From NCBI GenBank assembly GCA_008364785.1, contig VTTJ01000001.1, forward strand, positions 602,804-666,803: a stretch of DNA of 64,000 nucleotides. Reading direction: 5' to 3'. The notes beneath the pieces are model-generated. The model did not search any database. It saw only the letters and a program-made list of their open reading frames with translations, and had not been told where the DNA came from. A program made the position numbers and the translations under genes. Shown one piece after another: positions 55,101-64,000 of this stretch (within the stretch, counting starts at the first letter, position 1; each line of letters begins with the position of its first letter). Origin of the DNA: Bacillus sp. BGMRC 2118. GTDB taxonomy: Bacteria > Bacillota > Bacilli > Bacillales > SA4.

Positions 55101-55991
55101 TTAAATCAACCTTTCTTTAGAAAAAGGAAGAAGAAACGTTAATCTTGTTACACCTTCTTCACTTTTAAGCACCAACCTTGAACCTTCACCTAACTGTTTA
55201 AATAATTCATCATTAATGGCATGTAGTCCGTGGTTAAGCTCTGTTTCATCCTCACAATTATACTCAAACGACACTATACAACCATCGTTCGTTTCATTTA
55301 TAGTTAGGATTATTTTACCTCCCAGTCCTCTCCTTAACAAACTGTTCTCCAAAATGTTTTCAAGTATAGCTTTCAATGTAAATGGCGGGATTGAAACAGC
55401 CGTTGCTTCCTCTATAGAAGAATTCAAGACTATTTCAACTCTGTCAGAAAAGCGAATGAAGATAATTTCGATATATGCCTGAACAAGTTCCAACTCTTTG
55501 GCTAGCGAAACTAAGTCAAGAGATTTTAGACTTTCACTTATTCTTAAATAATTTGCTAATTGTACCGTTACATGACGTGCTCCGTCCGGGTTAAACCGAA
55601 TTAATCCTACAATCGTATTTAACGTGTTAAAGAGAAAATGTTGATCAATGCCCTTTGGTTCGTTATAAACACTTACATCTTCTGTGAAAGTTAGCGCTAT
55701 TTCATCTTCATTACGATAACGAGAAGATAGAAGAAACGGCTTCATTGTTCTATCTTCTTTTTGATAGAGTACTTGCATATTGTTGACAGGTGTACATAAT
55801 TGTTCGAAGCTCATTGTTGTTTTTTGGCGTGTTAGAAACCGTGAAGCAATCTCTCTTAATTCGTCAGAGGATACTATTTCTAATAAGTGCTTCCCTGTTT
55901 CATTAATATAATGAACAAAACCTTTTGCATCTACTACCATCAAGCCAGTTGGCATATTCTCTATCAGTGCGATTATATCTTCCTTCTCCAT
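55101..55991 (-). CDS. LytS-type sensor, PAS plus His kinase-like domain
   Basis: A 296-residue soluble sensor without membrane helices. A PAS domain (1-105, ending FTEDVSVYN) is followed by the His_kinase region with His118 in DQHFLFNTLNTI. The N box NILENSLL is recognisable, but the usual DNGxG of the ATP site is not: the region reads VSFEYNCEDET. The kinase domain may be degenerate. It forms a pair with the LytTR regulator. Confidence 0.85.
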   Translation of the reverse strand: MEKEDIIALIENMPTGLMVVDAKGFVHYINETGKHLLEIVSSDELREIASRFLTRQKTTMSFEQLCTPVNNMQVLYQKEDRTMKPFLLSSRYRNEDEIALTFTEDVSVYNEPKGIDQHFLFNTLNTIVGLIRFNPDGARHVTVQLANYLRISESLKSLDLVSLAKELELVQAYIEIIFIRFSDRVEIVLNSSIEEATAVSIPPFTLKAILENILENSLLRRGLGGKIILTINETNDGCIVSFEYNCEDETELNHGLHAINDELFKQLGEGSRLVLKSEEGVTRLTFLLPFSKERLI

Positions 55992-56021
55992 ATGAACACC
56001 TCCGTTACAATGAAAGAAGAA

Positions 56022-56046
56022 CAGACTAAACTAATCGTTTAGTCTG
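56022..56046 (-). terminator. Terminator of the SDR gene
   Basis: On the minus strand CAGACTAAAC-gatta-GTTTAGTCTG, then TTCTTCTTTC. Confidence 0.8.
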
Positions 56047-56060
56047 CAAATTACAAAACT

Positions 56061-56849
56061 TTATTTTTTAAATACTACTTTTCCAGCTGTCTTTTCCATA
56101 AACGTTGGAAATAGTTGAAATAAGACACTACCTGCATTCATCCATTTAGGCAAGTTAATTTCTCGCTTTGATGTAAAGATGGCATCCACTACCTTAGCTG
56201 CAACGTACCTCGAATCCAGCATATATCGTTGTACATTTTTAACATAGTTCCCTGATTTGTCTGCAATATCGAAAAATCTTGTTCGAATCGGACCAGGGTT
56301 TACGGATGTTACATTAATATTTGTTTTACTTAGTTCCATACGTAAGCTATTGGTAAATCCTAAAACTGCATGCTTCGTTGCCGAGTAAACGCTTGATTTC
56401 GGACTCGCAATTTTCCCTGCTTGTGATGCAATGTTAATTATATGACCTTCATTCTGCTTCATCATAAACGGTAAGACTGACTTCGTCATAGCAATAAGAC
56501 CAAACACATTTACCTCAAACATTGACTTCATATCATTCAAATTAATATCTTCCACCGCATCGAATACACCAAATCCTGCATTGTTAATCAGTACATGAAT
56601 TGTGCCGACTCGATTCGTAATATGCTGAATGGTTTCATCAATGAGTTCAAGCTGTTGAACATCCAACACATAGTAGGGACTATCTAGTTGGTATTTTTCT
56701 TTAATCGTAGTGGAGACCCGAATTAATTGATCTTCACTTCTCGCAATTAAAATGGGTGTCCCACCGTTTTGGGCAATTAAATAGGCAATTTCTTCTCCAA
56801 TACCACTTGATGCACCCGTTATGATGATATTTTTTCCATGTAACCTCAT
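56061..56849 (-). CDS. Short-chain dehydrogenase/reductase
   Basis: A 262-residue classical SDR: cofactor loop [13 protein letters not shown] at 11-23, NNAGFG, the catalytic Ser in NIASQAG and YSATKHA with Tyr and Lys. Substrate unknown. It lies 13 bases after the frameshifted MBL gene and is probably cotranscribed. Confidence 0.9.
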   Translation of the reverse strand: MRLHGKNIIITGASSGIGEEIAYLIAQNGGTPILIARSEDQLIRVSTTIKEKYQLDSPYYVLDVQQLELIDETIQHITNRVGTIHVLINNAGFGVFDAVEDINLNDMKSMFEVNVFGLIAMTKSVLPFMMKQNEGHIINIASQAGKIASPKSSVYSATKHAVLGFTNSLRMELSKTNINVTSVNPGPIRTRFFDIADKSGNYVKNVQRYMLDSRYVAAKVVDAIFTSKREINLPKWMNAGSVLFQLFPTFMEKTAGKVVFKK

Positions 56850-56862
56850 TCTTGCTCCACCT

Positions 56863-57821
56863 TTATATAGAATAAAACAGCCACGGTACTTTCGTCCGAT
56901 CAGCCTTTATATAACAATCTACCTCTAAATAATCTAGTTGCCCTAACGTCTCAGACAATGTAAGGGCGAGTTCTCTTTTATAAACTTGAGGAAATAAAGC
57001 CTGACAAAGCTGCAAGCACGTTTGTGGTCCATTTTTCTTTAGCAGCTCTAACACATGTTCTGCCCGCTTCTCTTGTTTATGTAGTCTTTCTTTTATTAAC
57101 GTTGTTGCATTTTTTATTATACTACCATGTCCAGTATAAATGACATCAATTTCAAGTTCACTTATTTTTCTTAATGAGCTGTTATATTGCAAAAGGGTTT
57201 TCGGTCTTTCGTTGCCTTCCATTGGTGGTTCAAATAACGGATTCGAGGAAATATGACCTATTAATACATCGCCACCTACTAAACAATTGTATTCTTTATG
57301 ATAGAGGGCAATATGACTTTGCGCATGTCCTGGAGTTTCCATTACCACAAAACCAGGTAAACCTGGAATCTTATCTCCTTCTTGTAATTCGTGTGTTAAC
57401 TCACGATTGCAATTGTATACAAGTGGGTCCTTTAAATGGGCCGCAATTTTCAGTTGAGATTCATTCAAACCAAGCCTCACAAACAGATCTAAGTAAAATT
57501 GATCATGTCGCTCGAAGAATTCTTCATCATTTGTGATCCACGGACGATTGAAACGGTGACCATAAACCGGAATATCTTTAGATAGATAATCTAACATCCC
57601 AACATGGTCAGGATGGTGGTGAGTGAAATATCGGTGTAAGAGTATCCGATATGTCCTAGCTCTTCTTTAAATATACTCCAGGCTTCATTCGTTTTTACAC
57701 CTGCATCTATTAGCGTTAATTTTTCAGATTCAATTAGATGAACATTTACATCACCAACAGCAAATGGAGTTGGTAAACTAATACAATGGATTCCATTTGA
57801 GTAAGAAGTAAGCCTATTCAA
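56863..57821 (-). pseudogene. MBL-fold hydrolase, frameshifted
   Basis: From ATG 57821 (MNRLTSYSNGIHCISLPTPF) the frame runs 76 codons then stops at 57591. The family's metal motif THHHPDHVGML appears in a different frame directly at 57604-57624 and continues as MLDYLSKDIPVYG to a normal end at 56863 with METPGHAQSH and YTGHGS. About 10 bases seem lost between DIS and THHH. So the gene is probably inactive, unless the sequence is in error. The intact family member would be a two-domain hydrolase. Confidence 0.75.
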
Positions 57822-57935
57822 CGGTTACCCTCCATCCTATGCAACTAATTTTCTTACAATAATTATATCATGGAAGATTCGCTTTTCCATTTACGTTTGT
57901 TGTTATTTTCAAATAATTTAGATAATCAATAATAA

Positions 57936-57962
57936 AAAGAACACAATTGCTGTGTTCTTTTC
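57936..57962 (-). terminator. Terminator of the GNAT gene at 57976
   Basis: AAAAGAACACA-attgc-TGTGTTCTTTT; on the minus strand the stem is followed by TATTATTG. Confidence 0.75.
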
Positions 57963-57975
57963 CTTACGTGCATCG

Positions 57976-58524
57976 TCACTCTTCCATAAACCTACCCATT
58001 ACAATGGTGTTATAGTAGTTTCCATCCGAAAGGATTTTGTCTCTCTTTAACACGCCTTCTACTTCAAATCCAAGAGATTCATATAGTTTGACAGCCTTTT
58101 CATTTGTCTCTAAAACTTGTAACGTCATTTTAGTTATGTTGTTAGCCTCTGCCCAGGCAATCGACTCTATTAATAGATTTTTTCCGATTGCATATCCCCA
58201 AAATTCTTGTAATACACCTACCCCAAACTCGACTTTATGTGAAAATCTTTTTAACGGGTTACCTTCACAACGGGAAAAGGCAACAAGTTGACCTTTGACT
58301 TCTGCAACTAAAAATAAATTCCTCGCACTCTCAGTATCTACTTTTATTAGTTGTGAAAATCCTTCAGTGTCGATGAAGGCTTCACCTTTCTCACGGTCTA
58401 AATTTTCAGTTTCACCATCAATTTGAAGTCTTAATTGAGAGAGGGATTCAGCATCCTCTATAACAGCTGACCTTATCGTATAATGAAGCCCTTTAATCGT
58501 GAATTCTTTATTGTTAATAATCAT
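57976..58524 (-). CDS. GNAT N-acetyltransferase
   Basis: A 182-residue acetyltransferase with the fold's core EFGVGVLQEFWGYAIGKNLL (acetyl-CoA loop near GYAIGKN) and the closing NEKAVKLYESLGFEVEG. The N-terminus MIINNKEFTIKGLHYTIRSA is typical of a Bacillus paralogue group. AAAGGAG is close to the ATG. Substrate unknown. Confidence 0.85.
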   Translation of the reverse strand: MIINNKEFTIKGLHYTIRSAVIEDAESLSQLRLQIDGETENLDREKGEAFIDTEGFSQLIKVDTESARNLFLVAEVKGQLVAFSRCEGNPLKRFSHKVEFGVGVLQEFWGYAIGKNLLIESIAWAEANNITKMTLQVLETNEKAVKLYESLGFEVEGVLKRDKILSDGNYYNTIVMGRFMEE

Positions 58525-58584
58525 TTCATTTCTCCTTTGTGAACAACAGTTGTAAAAAAATCTTACTAGTACGATTCTTTTTCC

Positions 58585-59139
58585 TTACTTAGAAGTTAGT
58601 TTCTTATTTAAAAGCAAAAGACCACTAACAAAATATAAAATAGAACTACCATAGAAGATGGCATGTATCGTAAAAAAGTCTGCTAACAATCCTGCTGACA
58701 TGACCGCAAACGAGGAACATAAAGCTGTCCAGAAGTGATAGTTCCCAAGTTTCTGTCCTCTATTGCCTTCATTCGTATAATCAACTAAGATCATCTTTTC
58801 ACCATGCTTCTGAAATGCACCAAGTATGCCAAGTATCACTTGAACGACATATACCTCACTAACTTCCGTTATATGTGGAAATGAAAGTAAAACTAATGCC
58901 ATTCCAAAACAGTGAACGTACATAAATACCCTGTTTTCAATAAGCATCGAAATTTTCCCTAGAAGAGGATAAAGTAAAGCTGAGCTTAAACCAAATAATC
59001 CATAAGAAAAACCAAAGGCTGTAAAGGATGAACCCACATTTTTCAGAAACAAAATATAAAAAGGAAAGATAAGGCTGCTGGCAAAGAACGTGATGCTTTG
59101 TGACATCATGAAAATCTTTAATCGCCTAGGTGAATTCAT
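58585..59139 (-). CDS. Half-size MFS transporter
   Basis: A 184-residue protein of about six membrane helices, resembling one half of a Major Facilitator Superfamily transporter ([20 protein letters not shown]...). No continuation in any frame follows. It overlaps the FAD oxidoreductase gene by 4 bases (ATGA). It might function as a dimer, or be the remnant of a 400-residue carrier. Confidence 0.65.
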   Translation of the reverse strand: MNSPRRLKIFMMSQSITFFASSLIFPFYILFLKNVGSSFTAFGFSYGLFGLSSALLYPLLGKISMLIENRVFMYVHCFGMALVLLSFPHITEVSEVYVVQVILGILGAFQKHGEKMILVDYTNEGNRGQKLGNYHFWTALCSSFAVMSAGLLADFFTIHAIFYGSSILYFVSGLLLLNKKLTSK

Positions 59140-60569
59140 TCCTTATACTCCTCATAAAAATAGTTATAAAACAACTCTTCTGGGTCATATTTACGCTTTT
59201 GTTCAAAAAACTCTTTTGAATTTGGATAAGCTCTTAGTAACTGTTCCTTTGTTGGATAAGGCATATACGGTAAATAATAGCTACCGTCATGCTCAAGTGT
59301 TACTTGAATCATTTTTTGGACGATTTGCTTCGTCTTCTCTGTCTCTTCCTTAGATAACCCTTGATTGATTAATAGTACAAGTGCAAACATATCATCTTTA
59401 GCATAAGAAAGAACGGCATCTTCATTTTTATTTACATAGCGAATGGTGATATTAACTAAGTTCAGTTCTTCATCTGATAATTCTGCTCTCAAATCATCTA
59501 TGTATGGAGTGAATTGATGAATCGGTACAAAATACTCCTGCAGCACGTCTGTATCTTTTGCATTCTCATATTCTAGAAACTTTGATTCAGATCTCATCAC
59601 ATTATTTCTGGAAACGAGTTCACCATTAATAGAATGAAAATACCTTTCTTGCATATTCCACAGCATTTCCTTGCCCCAATCATACCTCCGAGATAGCCCA
59701 AGTAAAAACTTCGTTAACCACGTCGCCCGGTCTTCCTTTAATTCATCATGCTCTATTAACTGCTCCTGTTCTGAAGCTAGTACATAATCTGTAACGTACA
59801 TCTTTGTTAGGAAATTTTCAGGAGAAGTTGAGATTCTAGCTAAATGCATGCGCACCTCTTCATTGTCCTTTACACGATTAACAAAATAATGGGTGTACTC
59901 ATCAAAGCTCATGGCATTTGTTTGCATGACATAAAGCTCATCATCCGTTAATTCCAATTCCACATCTAAAATGACACCAAACAGACCATAACCACCAATA
60001 ACGAGATTAAATAATTCTTCCTGATCCTCCCGACTTACATGAACAATTTCACCCTCTGCCGTTAACAAGCGAAATGAACGAACTGTATCAATGAGAGAAC
60101 CAAACCGTATATCACGCCCATGTGCATTCACACTGAGTGATCCACCAATTGTAAAGATATTCTGCGACTGCATCACTTTGACAGCTAGTCCATGGGGATT
60201 GACATATTGTTGAATATCATTCCACGTTGCACCGCTTTGAACTGTGATGGTTTTTTGCTTGGGATCAAGTTTTAGTATTTCATTATAAGAGGTCATGTCT
60301 AGTACAACGGCATCCTTATAATACGTATGACCTCCCATACTGTGCCGCTTTCCTGCAATCGAAATCTTCTTGCCTTCCTTTTTCGCCTCTTTTATTACTT
60401 GCAAAATAGACTGTTCCTCTTTCCCTTTTACTATTCTTTCTACTTTTACCGGCATAAGCTGGCTTACATCTGTTACGACAGTCGTTTCATCACTATTATA
60501 AAAAAGTGAAGAAATGAGTAGAATCATATAAATAAAAATGATGAGAAGGATAATAATTTTTTCTTTCAT
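59136..60569 (-). CDS. Membrane-anchored FAD-binding oxidoreductase
   Basis: A 477-residue flavoprotein from ATG 60569 ([20 protein letters not shown], a membrane anchor), with GGGAG upstream. FAD_binding_4 domain: [15 protein letters not shown] (the His may bind FAD covalently), [20 protein letters not shown] and [16 protein letters not shown]. The C-terminal substrate domain ends FYEEYKE. Related to GlcD / aldonolactone oxidases; the donor is unknown. Translation-coupled to the half-size MFS gene. Confidence 0.82.
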   Translation of the reverse strand: MKEKIIILLIIFIYMILLISSLFYNSDETTVVTDVSQLMPVKVERIVKGKEEQSILQVIKEAKKEGKKISIAGKRHSMGGHTYYKDAVVLDMTSYNEILKLDPKQKTITVQSGATWNDIQQYVNPHGLAVKVMQSQNIFTIGGSLSVNAHGRDIRFGSLIDTVRSFRLLTAEGEIVHVSREDQEELFNLVIGGYGLFGVILDVELELTDDELYVMQTNAMSFDEYTHYFVNRVKDNEEVRMHLARISTSPENFLTKMYVTDYVLASEQEQLIEHDELKEDRATWLTKFLLGLSRRYDWGKEMLWNMQERYFHSINGELVSRNNVMRSESKFLEYENAKDTDVLQEYFVPIHQFTPYIDDLRAELSDEELNLVNITIRYVNKNEDAVLSYAKDDMFALVLLINQGLSKEETEKTKQIVQKMIQVTLEHDGSYYLPYMPYPTKEQLLRAYPNSKEFFEQKRKYDPEELFYNYFYEEYKE

Positions 60570-60715
60570 ACATGTCTCCCAACTTAAAAGTATACTGTAT
60601 AATTCTGTAGGAAAAACGGGTTTTCCTCCTTCGAAAAAAGAAAGCACATTTCTAGAAGGTTTTGACAACTTAGTGGTACTATAGGAGAAGGATTATTTCT
60701 AAAGGAGGAAATCAA

Positions 60716-61735
60716 ATGGAAGCAAAGCTTTTTAGCCCTTTTCAAATAAAAGATGTTTCGTTAAAAAACCGAATCGTGATGTCACCTATGTGCATGTACT
60801 CTTCACATAATGAAGACGGACTTGTTCAAAAATGGCATTATACTCACTATGTAAGCCGTGCAGTCGGGCAAGTAGGTCTAATTATGGTAGAGGCTACAGC
60901 CGTAACACCACAAGGTCGTATCTCTAATCAAGACCTTGGGATATGGAGTGATGAACATGTCCCGGGTTTAAAGAAACTTGTTGATATGGTGAAGGAACAA
61001 GGGTCAAAAACAGCCATTCAAATTGCACATGCTGGACGCAAATCGATGACAGATAGTGAAATCATTGCCCCTTCTGCTATTGCATTTAATGAAAAATCAA
61101 AAACACCGACTGCGATGAGTATTGAATCAATTAATGAAACAATTGAAGCATTCAAAGCAGGTGTTGCTCGTGCAAAGGAAGCTGGGTTTGATATCATTGA
61201 GCTTCATGGAGCACACGGATACTTGATAAATGAGTTCCTCTCCCCTCTTTCAAATAAAAGAGAAGATGAATATGGCGGAACACCAGAAAATCGTTATCGA
61301 TTCCTTCGTGAAATTATTGAAGCAGTCAAAACAGTCTGGGAAGGGCCTTTATTCGTGAGAGTGTCGGCTAACGACTACCACCCTGAAGGACTTACACCAG
61401 AGGATTATGTTACATATGCAAAATGGATGAAGGAGCAAGGAGTAGACTTAATTGATGTCAGTTCTGGCGCTGTAGTTCCTGCAGCAATCAATGTGTATCC
61501 TGGTTATCAGGTAGGCTTTGCGGAAACAATCAGAAGCGGTGCCATGATTCCAACTGGAGCAGTGGGCCTTATTACAACAGGCAACCAAGCTGAAGAAATT
61601 TTGCAAAATGACAGATCGGACCTTATTTTTGTAGCCCGTGAACTATTAAGAGATCCATATTGGCCACGAACAGCAGCGAAACAATTAGGAGTTTCAATAC
61701 CTACTCCTAAGCAATATGAACGTGGATGGTTGTAA
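60716..61735 (+). CDS. namA: NADPH dehydrogenase NamA (old yellow enzyme)
   Basis: A 339-residue FMN-dependent ene-reductase that reduces activated C=C bonds and nitro compounds. Redox Cys26 in MSPMCMYSS, substrate His pair in LHGAHGYL, the FMN site in [10 protein letters not shown] and the C-terminal Arg finger in [16 protein letters not shown] precedes the ATG. It matches B. subtilis YqjM in length and key residues. Confidence 0.95.
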   Translation: MEAKLFSPFQIKDVSLKNRIVMSPMCMYSSHNEDGLVQKWHYTHYVSRAVGQVGLIMVEATAVTPQGRISNQDLGIWSDEHVPGLKKLVDMVKEQGSKTAIQIAHAGRKSMTDSEIIAPSAIAFNEKSKTPTAMSIESINETIEAFKAGVARAKEAGFDIIELHGAHGYLINEFLSPLSNKREDEYGGTPENRYRFLREIIEAVKTVWEGPLFVRVSANDYHPEGLTPEDYVTYAKWMKEQGVDLIDVSSGAVVPAAINVYPGYQVGFAETIRSGAMIPTGAVGLITTGNQAEEILQNDRSDLIFVARELLRDPYWPRTAAKQLGVSIPTPKQYERGWL

Positions 61736-61793
61736 TCGCGAGTAACCGGAGTGACAGACACTTCGGTTCTATTTCTGTTTGGTGGTGATTTTC

Positions 61794-62417
61794 ATGGTAG
61801 CACTCTCCCACGGAGTACTTTTAGCCTTTGGCCTAATTCTACCTCTAGGTGTACAAAATGTATTTATCTTTAACCAAGGTGCAACTCAAAGGTCCTACCT
61901 TTATGCCTTACCAGCTGTTATTACGGCATCCATATGCGATACACTATTAATCAGTCTTGCCATATCAGGAGTTTCTTTACTGATTTTTCAACTGATGTGG
62001 TTGAAATCAATCATTCTATTGATTGGTTCACTTTTCTTACTCTATATGGGATGGGCCATTTGGAGGTCTAGCACATCTGCACAAGTAGGGAAGGAATTTC
62101 CTTTATCTAGTAAAGAACAAATTGCCTTTGCCCTATCCGTCTCGTTGTTAAACCCACATGCGATTCTTGATACAATCGGTGTGATCGGTACAAGTTCCAT
62201 TGTATACGAAGGAACTGACAAATTTTTATTTGCCACCGGGTGTGTAGCCATGTCATGGATTTGGTTTTTTGCCTTAGCTTTAGCTGGAAGAGCATTAGGG
62301 AGACTTAGTACATCTACAAAACTGTTAAAAAGGATTAACATCCTCTCAGCTTTCATTATATGGGGCATTGCAATCGTTCTTTTATATCAGTTAATCAGAG
62401 AAGTAATCTTTTTATAA
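61794..62417 (+). CDS. LysE/ArgO-type amino acid exporter
   Basis: A 207-residue membrane protein with six helices, from ATG 61794 (MVALSHGVLLAFGLILPLGV); GGTGGTGA is upstream. The opening LPLGVQNVFIFNQG and LLNPHAILDTIGVIG are the paired conserved elements of the LysE family. Probably exports lysine or arginine. Follows namA by 58 bases. Confidence 0.9.
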   Translation: MVALSHGVLLAFGLILPLGVQNVFIFNQGATQRSYLYALPAVITASICDTLLISLAISGVSLLIFQLMWLKSIILLIGSLFLLYMGWAIWRSSTSAQVGKEFPLSSKEQIAFALSVSLLNPHAILDTIGVIGTSSIVYEGTDKFLFATGCVAMSWIWFFALALAGRALGRLSTSTKLLKRINILSAFIIWGIAIVLLYQLIREVIFL

Positions 62418-62442
62418 TGTTCAGTACTAAAGTCATAAAAAG

Positions 62443-62477
62443 AGGAAGAAACACATAGTTCCTTCTTCCTTTTTTTG
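62443..62477 (+). terminator. Terminator after the LysE-type gene
   Basis: AGGAAGAA and TTCTTCCT with a 12-base loop, then TTTTTTT. Confidence 0.8.
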
Positions 62478-62606
62478 TTTAATTGTCCAAAATTTAACGA
62501 TTACTTAATCACCCCGCAATAAAATTGAGAAAATTTTAACTCTTCAGTAACAATTAGATGCTATAGTTTCATTCGTTAGTCAATCAAAAAATGGAGGGAT
62601 CTACGA

Positions 62607-63188
62607 ATGAAACAAAAACTTATACGTAATTGGTTATTGTCATTAGTAACTGTAGCACTTTTTCTTGCTCCAACGTTCAATGCTCATGCTGCATCGTATT
62701 CTTGGAATATCTACAGCAACTACATTGAATACCAACCAACTGGCCAAGACTTTTATAACAAATCTTGTGGTCAGGTAAATAATTCTACACAAGGTTATTT
62801 CAGGCTATCCACTACATACTCAGATCAAACAATCGCCAGTTATACGGTCGCTACAAACAAAACAGTAAAACTGGATTTTGGAAGCTGTTCAAGCTATGGA
62901 ATGACACATATTTTATCACGACACGTACCGGAACAATTTATCGGTAACCCCACCACAACACAATCCTTTTTTAATCCTGGAAGCTCTATTGGCTTTTATG
63001 AAGATGTAATTGCAGATATTGTGAACAGTAACAAAACTCAAATCGCTAACAACGGATTTTCTAGTTCGGGTACTGTTGTATATGGATACATTAATGGAAA
63101 TACAGCAAATAAAGTGAAGTTAGTTGTAAAAGGTGGGAAAATCATCACGATGTATCCCGACGGCTGGGGACTCGGTGTAAAAAAATAA
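62607..63188 (+). CDS. Secreted protein with HxxxRH motif, candidate toxin
   Basis: A 193-residue Sec-exported protein: signal peptide MKQKLIRNWLLSLVTVALFL, cleavage after NAHA (28). The mature part has two Cys (54, 94), then MTHILSRHVPEQF with His101, Arg105 and His106, and a C-terminal KLVVKGGKIITMYPDGWG. That order (His-Arg-His, a variable middle, then G-x-IxTxYP) recalls RNase-type toxin domains of the RNase A-like and BECR groups, but no named family could be assigned. GGAGGG lies 8 bases before the ATG. The next gene, 66 bases on, has no signal peptide and may be its immunity partner. Confidence 0.7.
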   Translation: MKQKLIRNWLLSLVTVALFLAPTFNAHAASYSWNIYSNYIEYQPTGQDFYNKSCGQVNNSTQGYFRLSTTYSDQTIASYTVATNKTVKLDFGSCSSYGMTHILSRHVPEQFIGNPTTTQSFFNPGSSIGFYEDVIADIVNSNKTQIANNGFSSSGTVVYGYINGNTANKVKLVVKGGKIITMYPDGWGLGVKK

Positions 63189-63253
63189 AATACAACTTGA
63201 TAGGGAGAGGAATACTCCCTATCTTCACTATTCAGAAAGGAGTCTTCCTAACT

Positions 63254-63790
63254 ATGATTGAAGTAAACAGCTATTTCTTAAAACCTAACGTATTCATCGA
63301 TCATTTAGAAAAAGCCTCAATAAATCGGAATCACTATTTCATTAATGTCAACGATACAGAAAAAGTGACACGGCATATTTTTCCTAATCACCCCGTCTAC
63401 CCAGGATCAATAGAAATCAAGCACTTGCAAACAACGATACTAGGGATAGCCTATAACGATAGCATTGATGGATTATGGTATAACATCATCACATGCCTAC
63501 ACTCCCTAACGAAACAGCAACATGCTTCTGCTCCATTTATTTATCATCCCTATGAGCTCTCATTTACTCATGATCCAGCCAATCGTGATAAACTAACAAT
63601 TTCCATTACTCGAGAGAAGACCATTATTGATAGCTGGGAATTACCTAGAGAAGAAACAATCATTGCTCTCCTACAAGGAGCTGAGCAATTTTTCAAACAA
63701 TTACACGAACTGAAATTTAGTATTGTAGTAAATGATACTGAGGATATTTTTGAGAGGATAACAAAATTAAAAGCTTATTATATTTCATAA
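63254..63790 (+). CDS. Hypothetical cytosolic protein, candidate immunity partner
   Basis: A 178-residue soluble protein from ATG 63254 (MIEVNSYFLKPNVFIDHLEK); AAAGGAG is 11 bases upstream. No signal peptide or membrane segment. It has a beta-rich N-terminal half (KHLQTTILGIAYN) and helical C-terminus (EQFFKQLHELKF). Not recognised. It follows the secreted protein with no terminator between, so they are likely one transcript, a layout that suits a toxin/immunity pair. Confidence 0.65.
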   Translation: MIEVNSYFLKPNVFIDHLEKASINRNHYFINVNDTEKVTRHIFPNHPVYPGSIEIKHLQTTILGIAYNDSIDGLWYNIITCLHSLTKQQHASAPFIYHPYELSFTHDPANRDKLTISITREKTIIDSWELPREETIIALLQGAEQFFKQLHELKFSIVVNDTEDIFERITKLKAYYIS

Positions 63791-63850
63791 AAAGAGTTAC
63801 TTAGAATTTTTAAAAACTTTTTTTAAGCAGATTTGTTTTTCAAAGGAAAC

Positions 63851-63884
63851 GAAGGGGAATGGATTATATCTGAGCCCCTTTTTT
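63851..63884 (+). terminator. Terminator of the candidate toxin operon
   Basis: AAGGGG...CCCCTT with a 17-base loop, followed by TTTT. Confidence 0.6.
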
Positions 63885-63920
63885 GACCTTCTTTTTAGAC
63901 CTTCTTTTTAGACCTTCTTA
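63885..63920. repeat. Three tandem 13-bp repeats
   Basis: GACCTTCTTTTTA twice in perfect tandem, then GACCTTCTTA. As 13 is not a multiple of 3, coding use is unlikely. It is followed by short palindromes CTATAG-cccc-CTATAG (63927-63942) and GAATCGC...GCGATTC (63950-63970), then the window ends. No gene was seen in 63791-64000, though minus-strand frames remain open to the right edge. Confidence 0.75.
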
Positions 63921-64000
63921 TTGTGCTATAGCCCCCTATAGCCATCCATGAATCGCAAAAACGGCGATTCACCACAGAGAATGAAAATGGCTCCCGTCTG

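Overview
The window looks like a chromosomal segment of an endospore-forming, low-GC Gram-positive of the Bacillaceae. It carries the whole spoVA operon, spoIIA-sigF, dacF, spoIIM, a SpoIIP and a MciZ-like peptide, uses strong AGGAGG ribosome sites with some GTG/TTG starts, and is broadly colinear with the rib-lysA-spoVA-spoIIA-xerD-fur-nudF-yqk-yqj part of the Bacillus subtilis map. The species cannot be named from this sequence alone. No rRNA, tRNA, CRISPR array, prophage or transposase gene was seen.

Layout. 0-2 kb: start of a riboflavin operon on the minus strand (partial ribD) behind an FMN riboswitch and its terminator, then ppiB. 2-19.7 kb: a ypuA-like gene, then a long minus-strand block of lysA, spoVAA-AF, sigF-spoIIAB-spoIIAA, dacF, the nucleoside salvage operon deoB-punA-punA2-pdp, xerD, yqzK-like, fur and spoIIM. 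19.9-31.8 kb: housekeeping genes (GNAT, EndoQ-like yqxK, nudF, mciZ-like, yqkF, grpB-like, MBL, yqkE, yqkD) interrupted by a ketone-body/leucine catabolism module (thiolase-scoA-scoB with a divergent HMG-CoA lyase). 32-46 kb: accessory genes including an HpaB-like monooxygenase, a spore YjcZ-type peptide, a CDGSH protein, spoIIP, an HPr-like protein lacking the phosphorylatable His, bioY under a BirA-type box, a GntR/ABC operon with a 13-bp inverted-repeat operator, and an SOS-type Y-family polymerase with a YolD partner. 45-64 kb: an ECF sigma/DUF4179 pair, a serine hydrolase, several frameshifted genes, a signalling cluster (methyl-accepting protein, HemAT-like globin sensor, HD-GYP protein, LytTR two-component pair), an FAD oxidoreductase coupled to a half-size MFS protein, namA, a LysE exporter and, at the end, a secreted protein with an HxxxRH motif followed by a cytosolic partner.

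Most notable. (1) A dispersed element of about 186 bp with terminal inverted repeats, present four times, one copy flanked by a perfect 6-bp TTATAA direct repeat; it sits in the riboflavin leader and between bioY and its terminator, and looks like a MITE. (2) The pair at 62.6-63.8 kb has the layout of a secreted nuclease toxin with its immunity protein and matches no named family I can recall. (3) The two adjacent purine nucleoside phosphorylases differ at the two base-recognition residues, suggesting different substrates. (4) Three genes are broken by a stop or frameshift, so either decay or assembly errors occur here.

All calls come from reading the sequence and from recalled family features; no database search was run.
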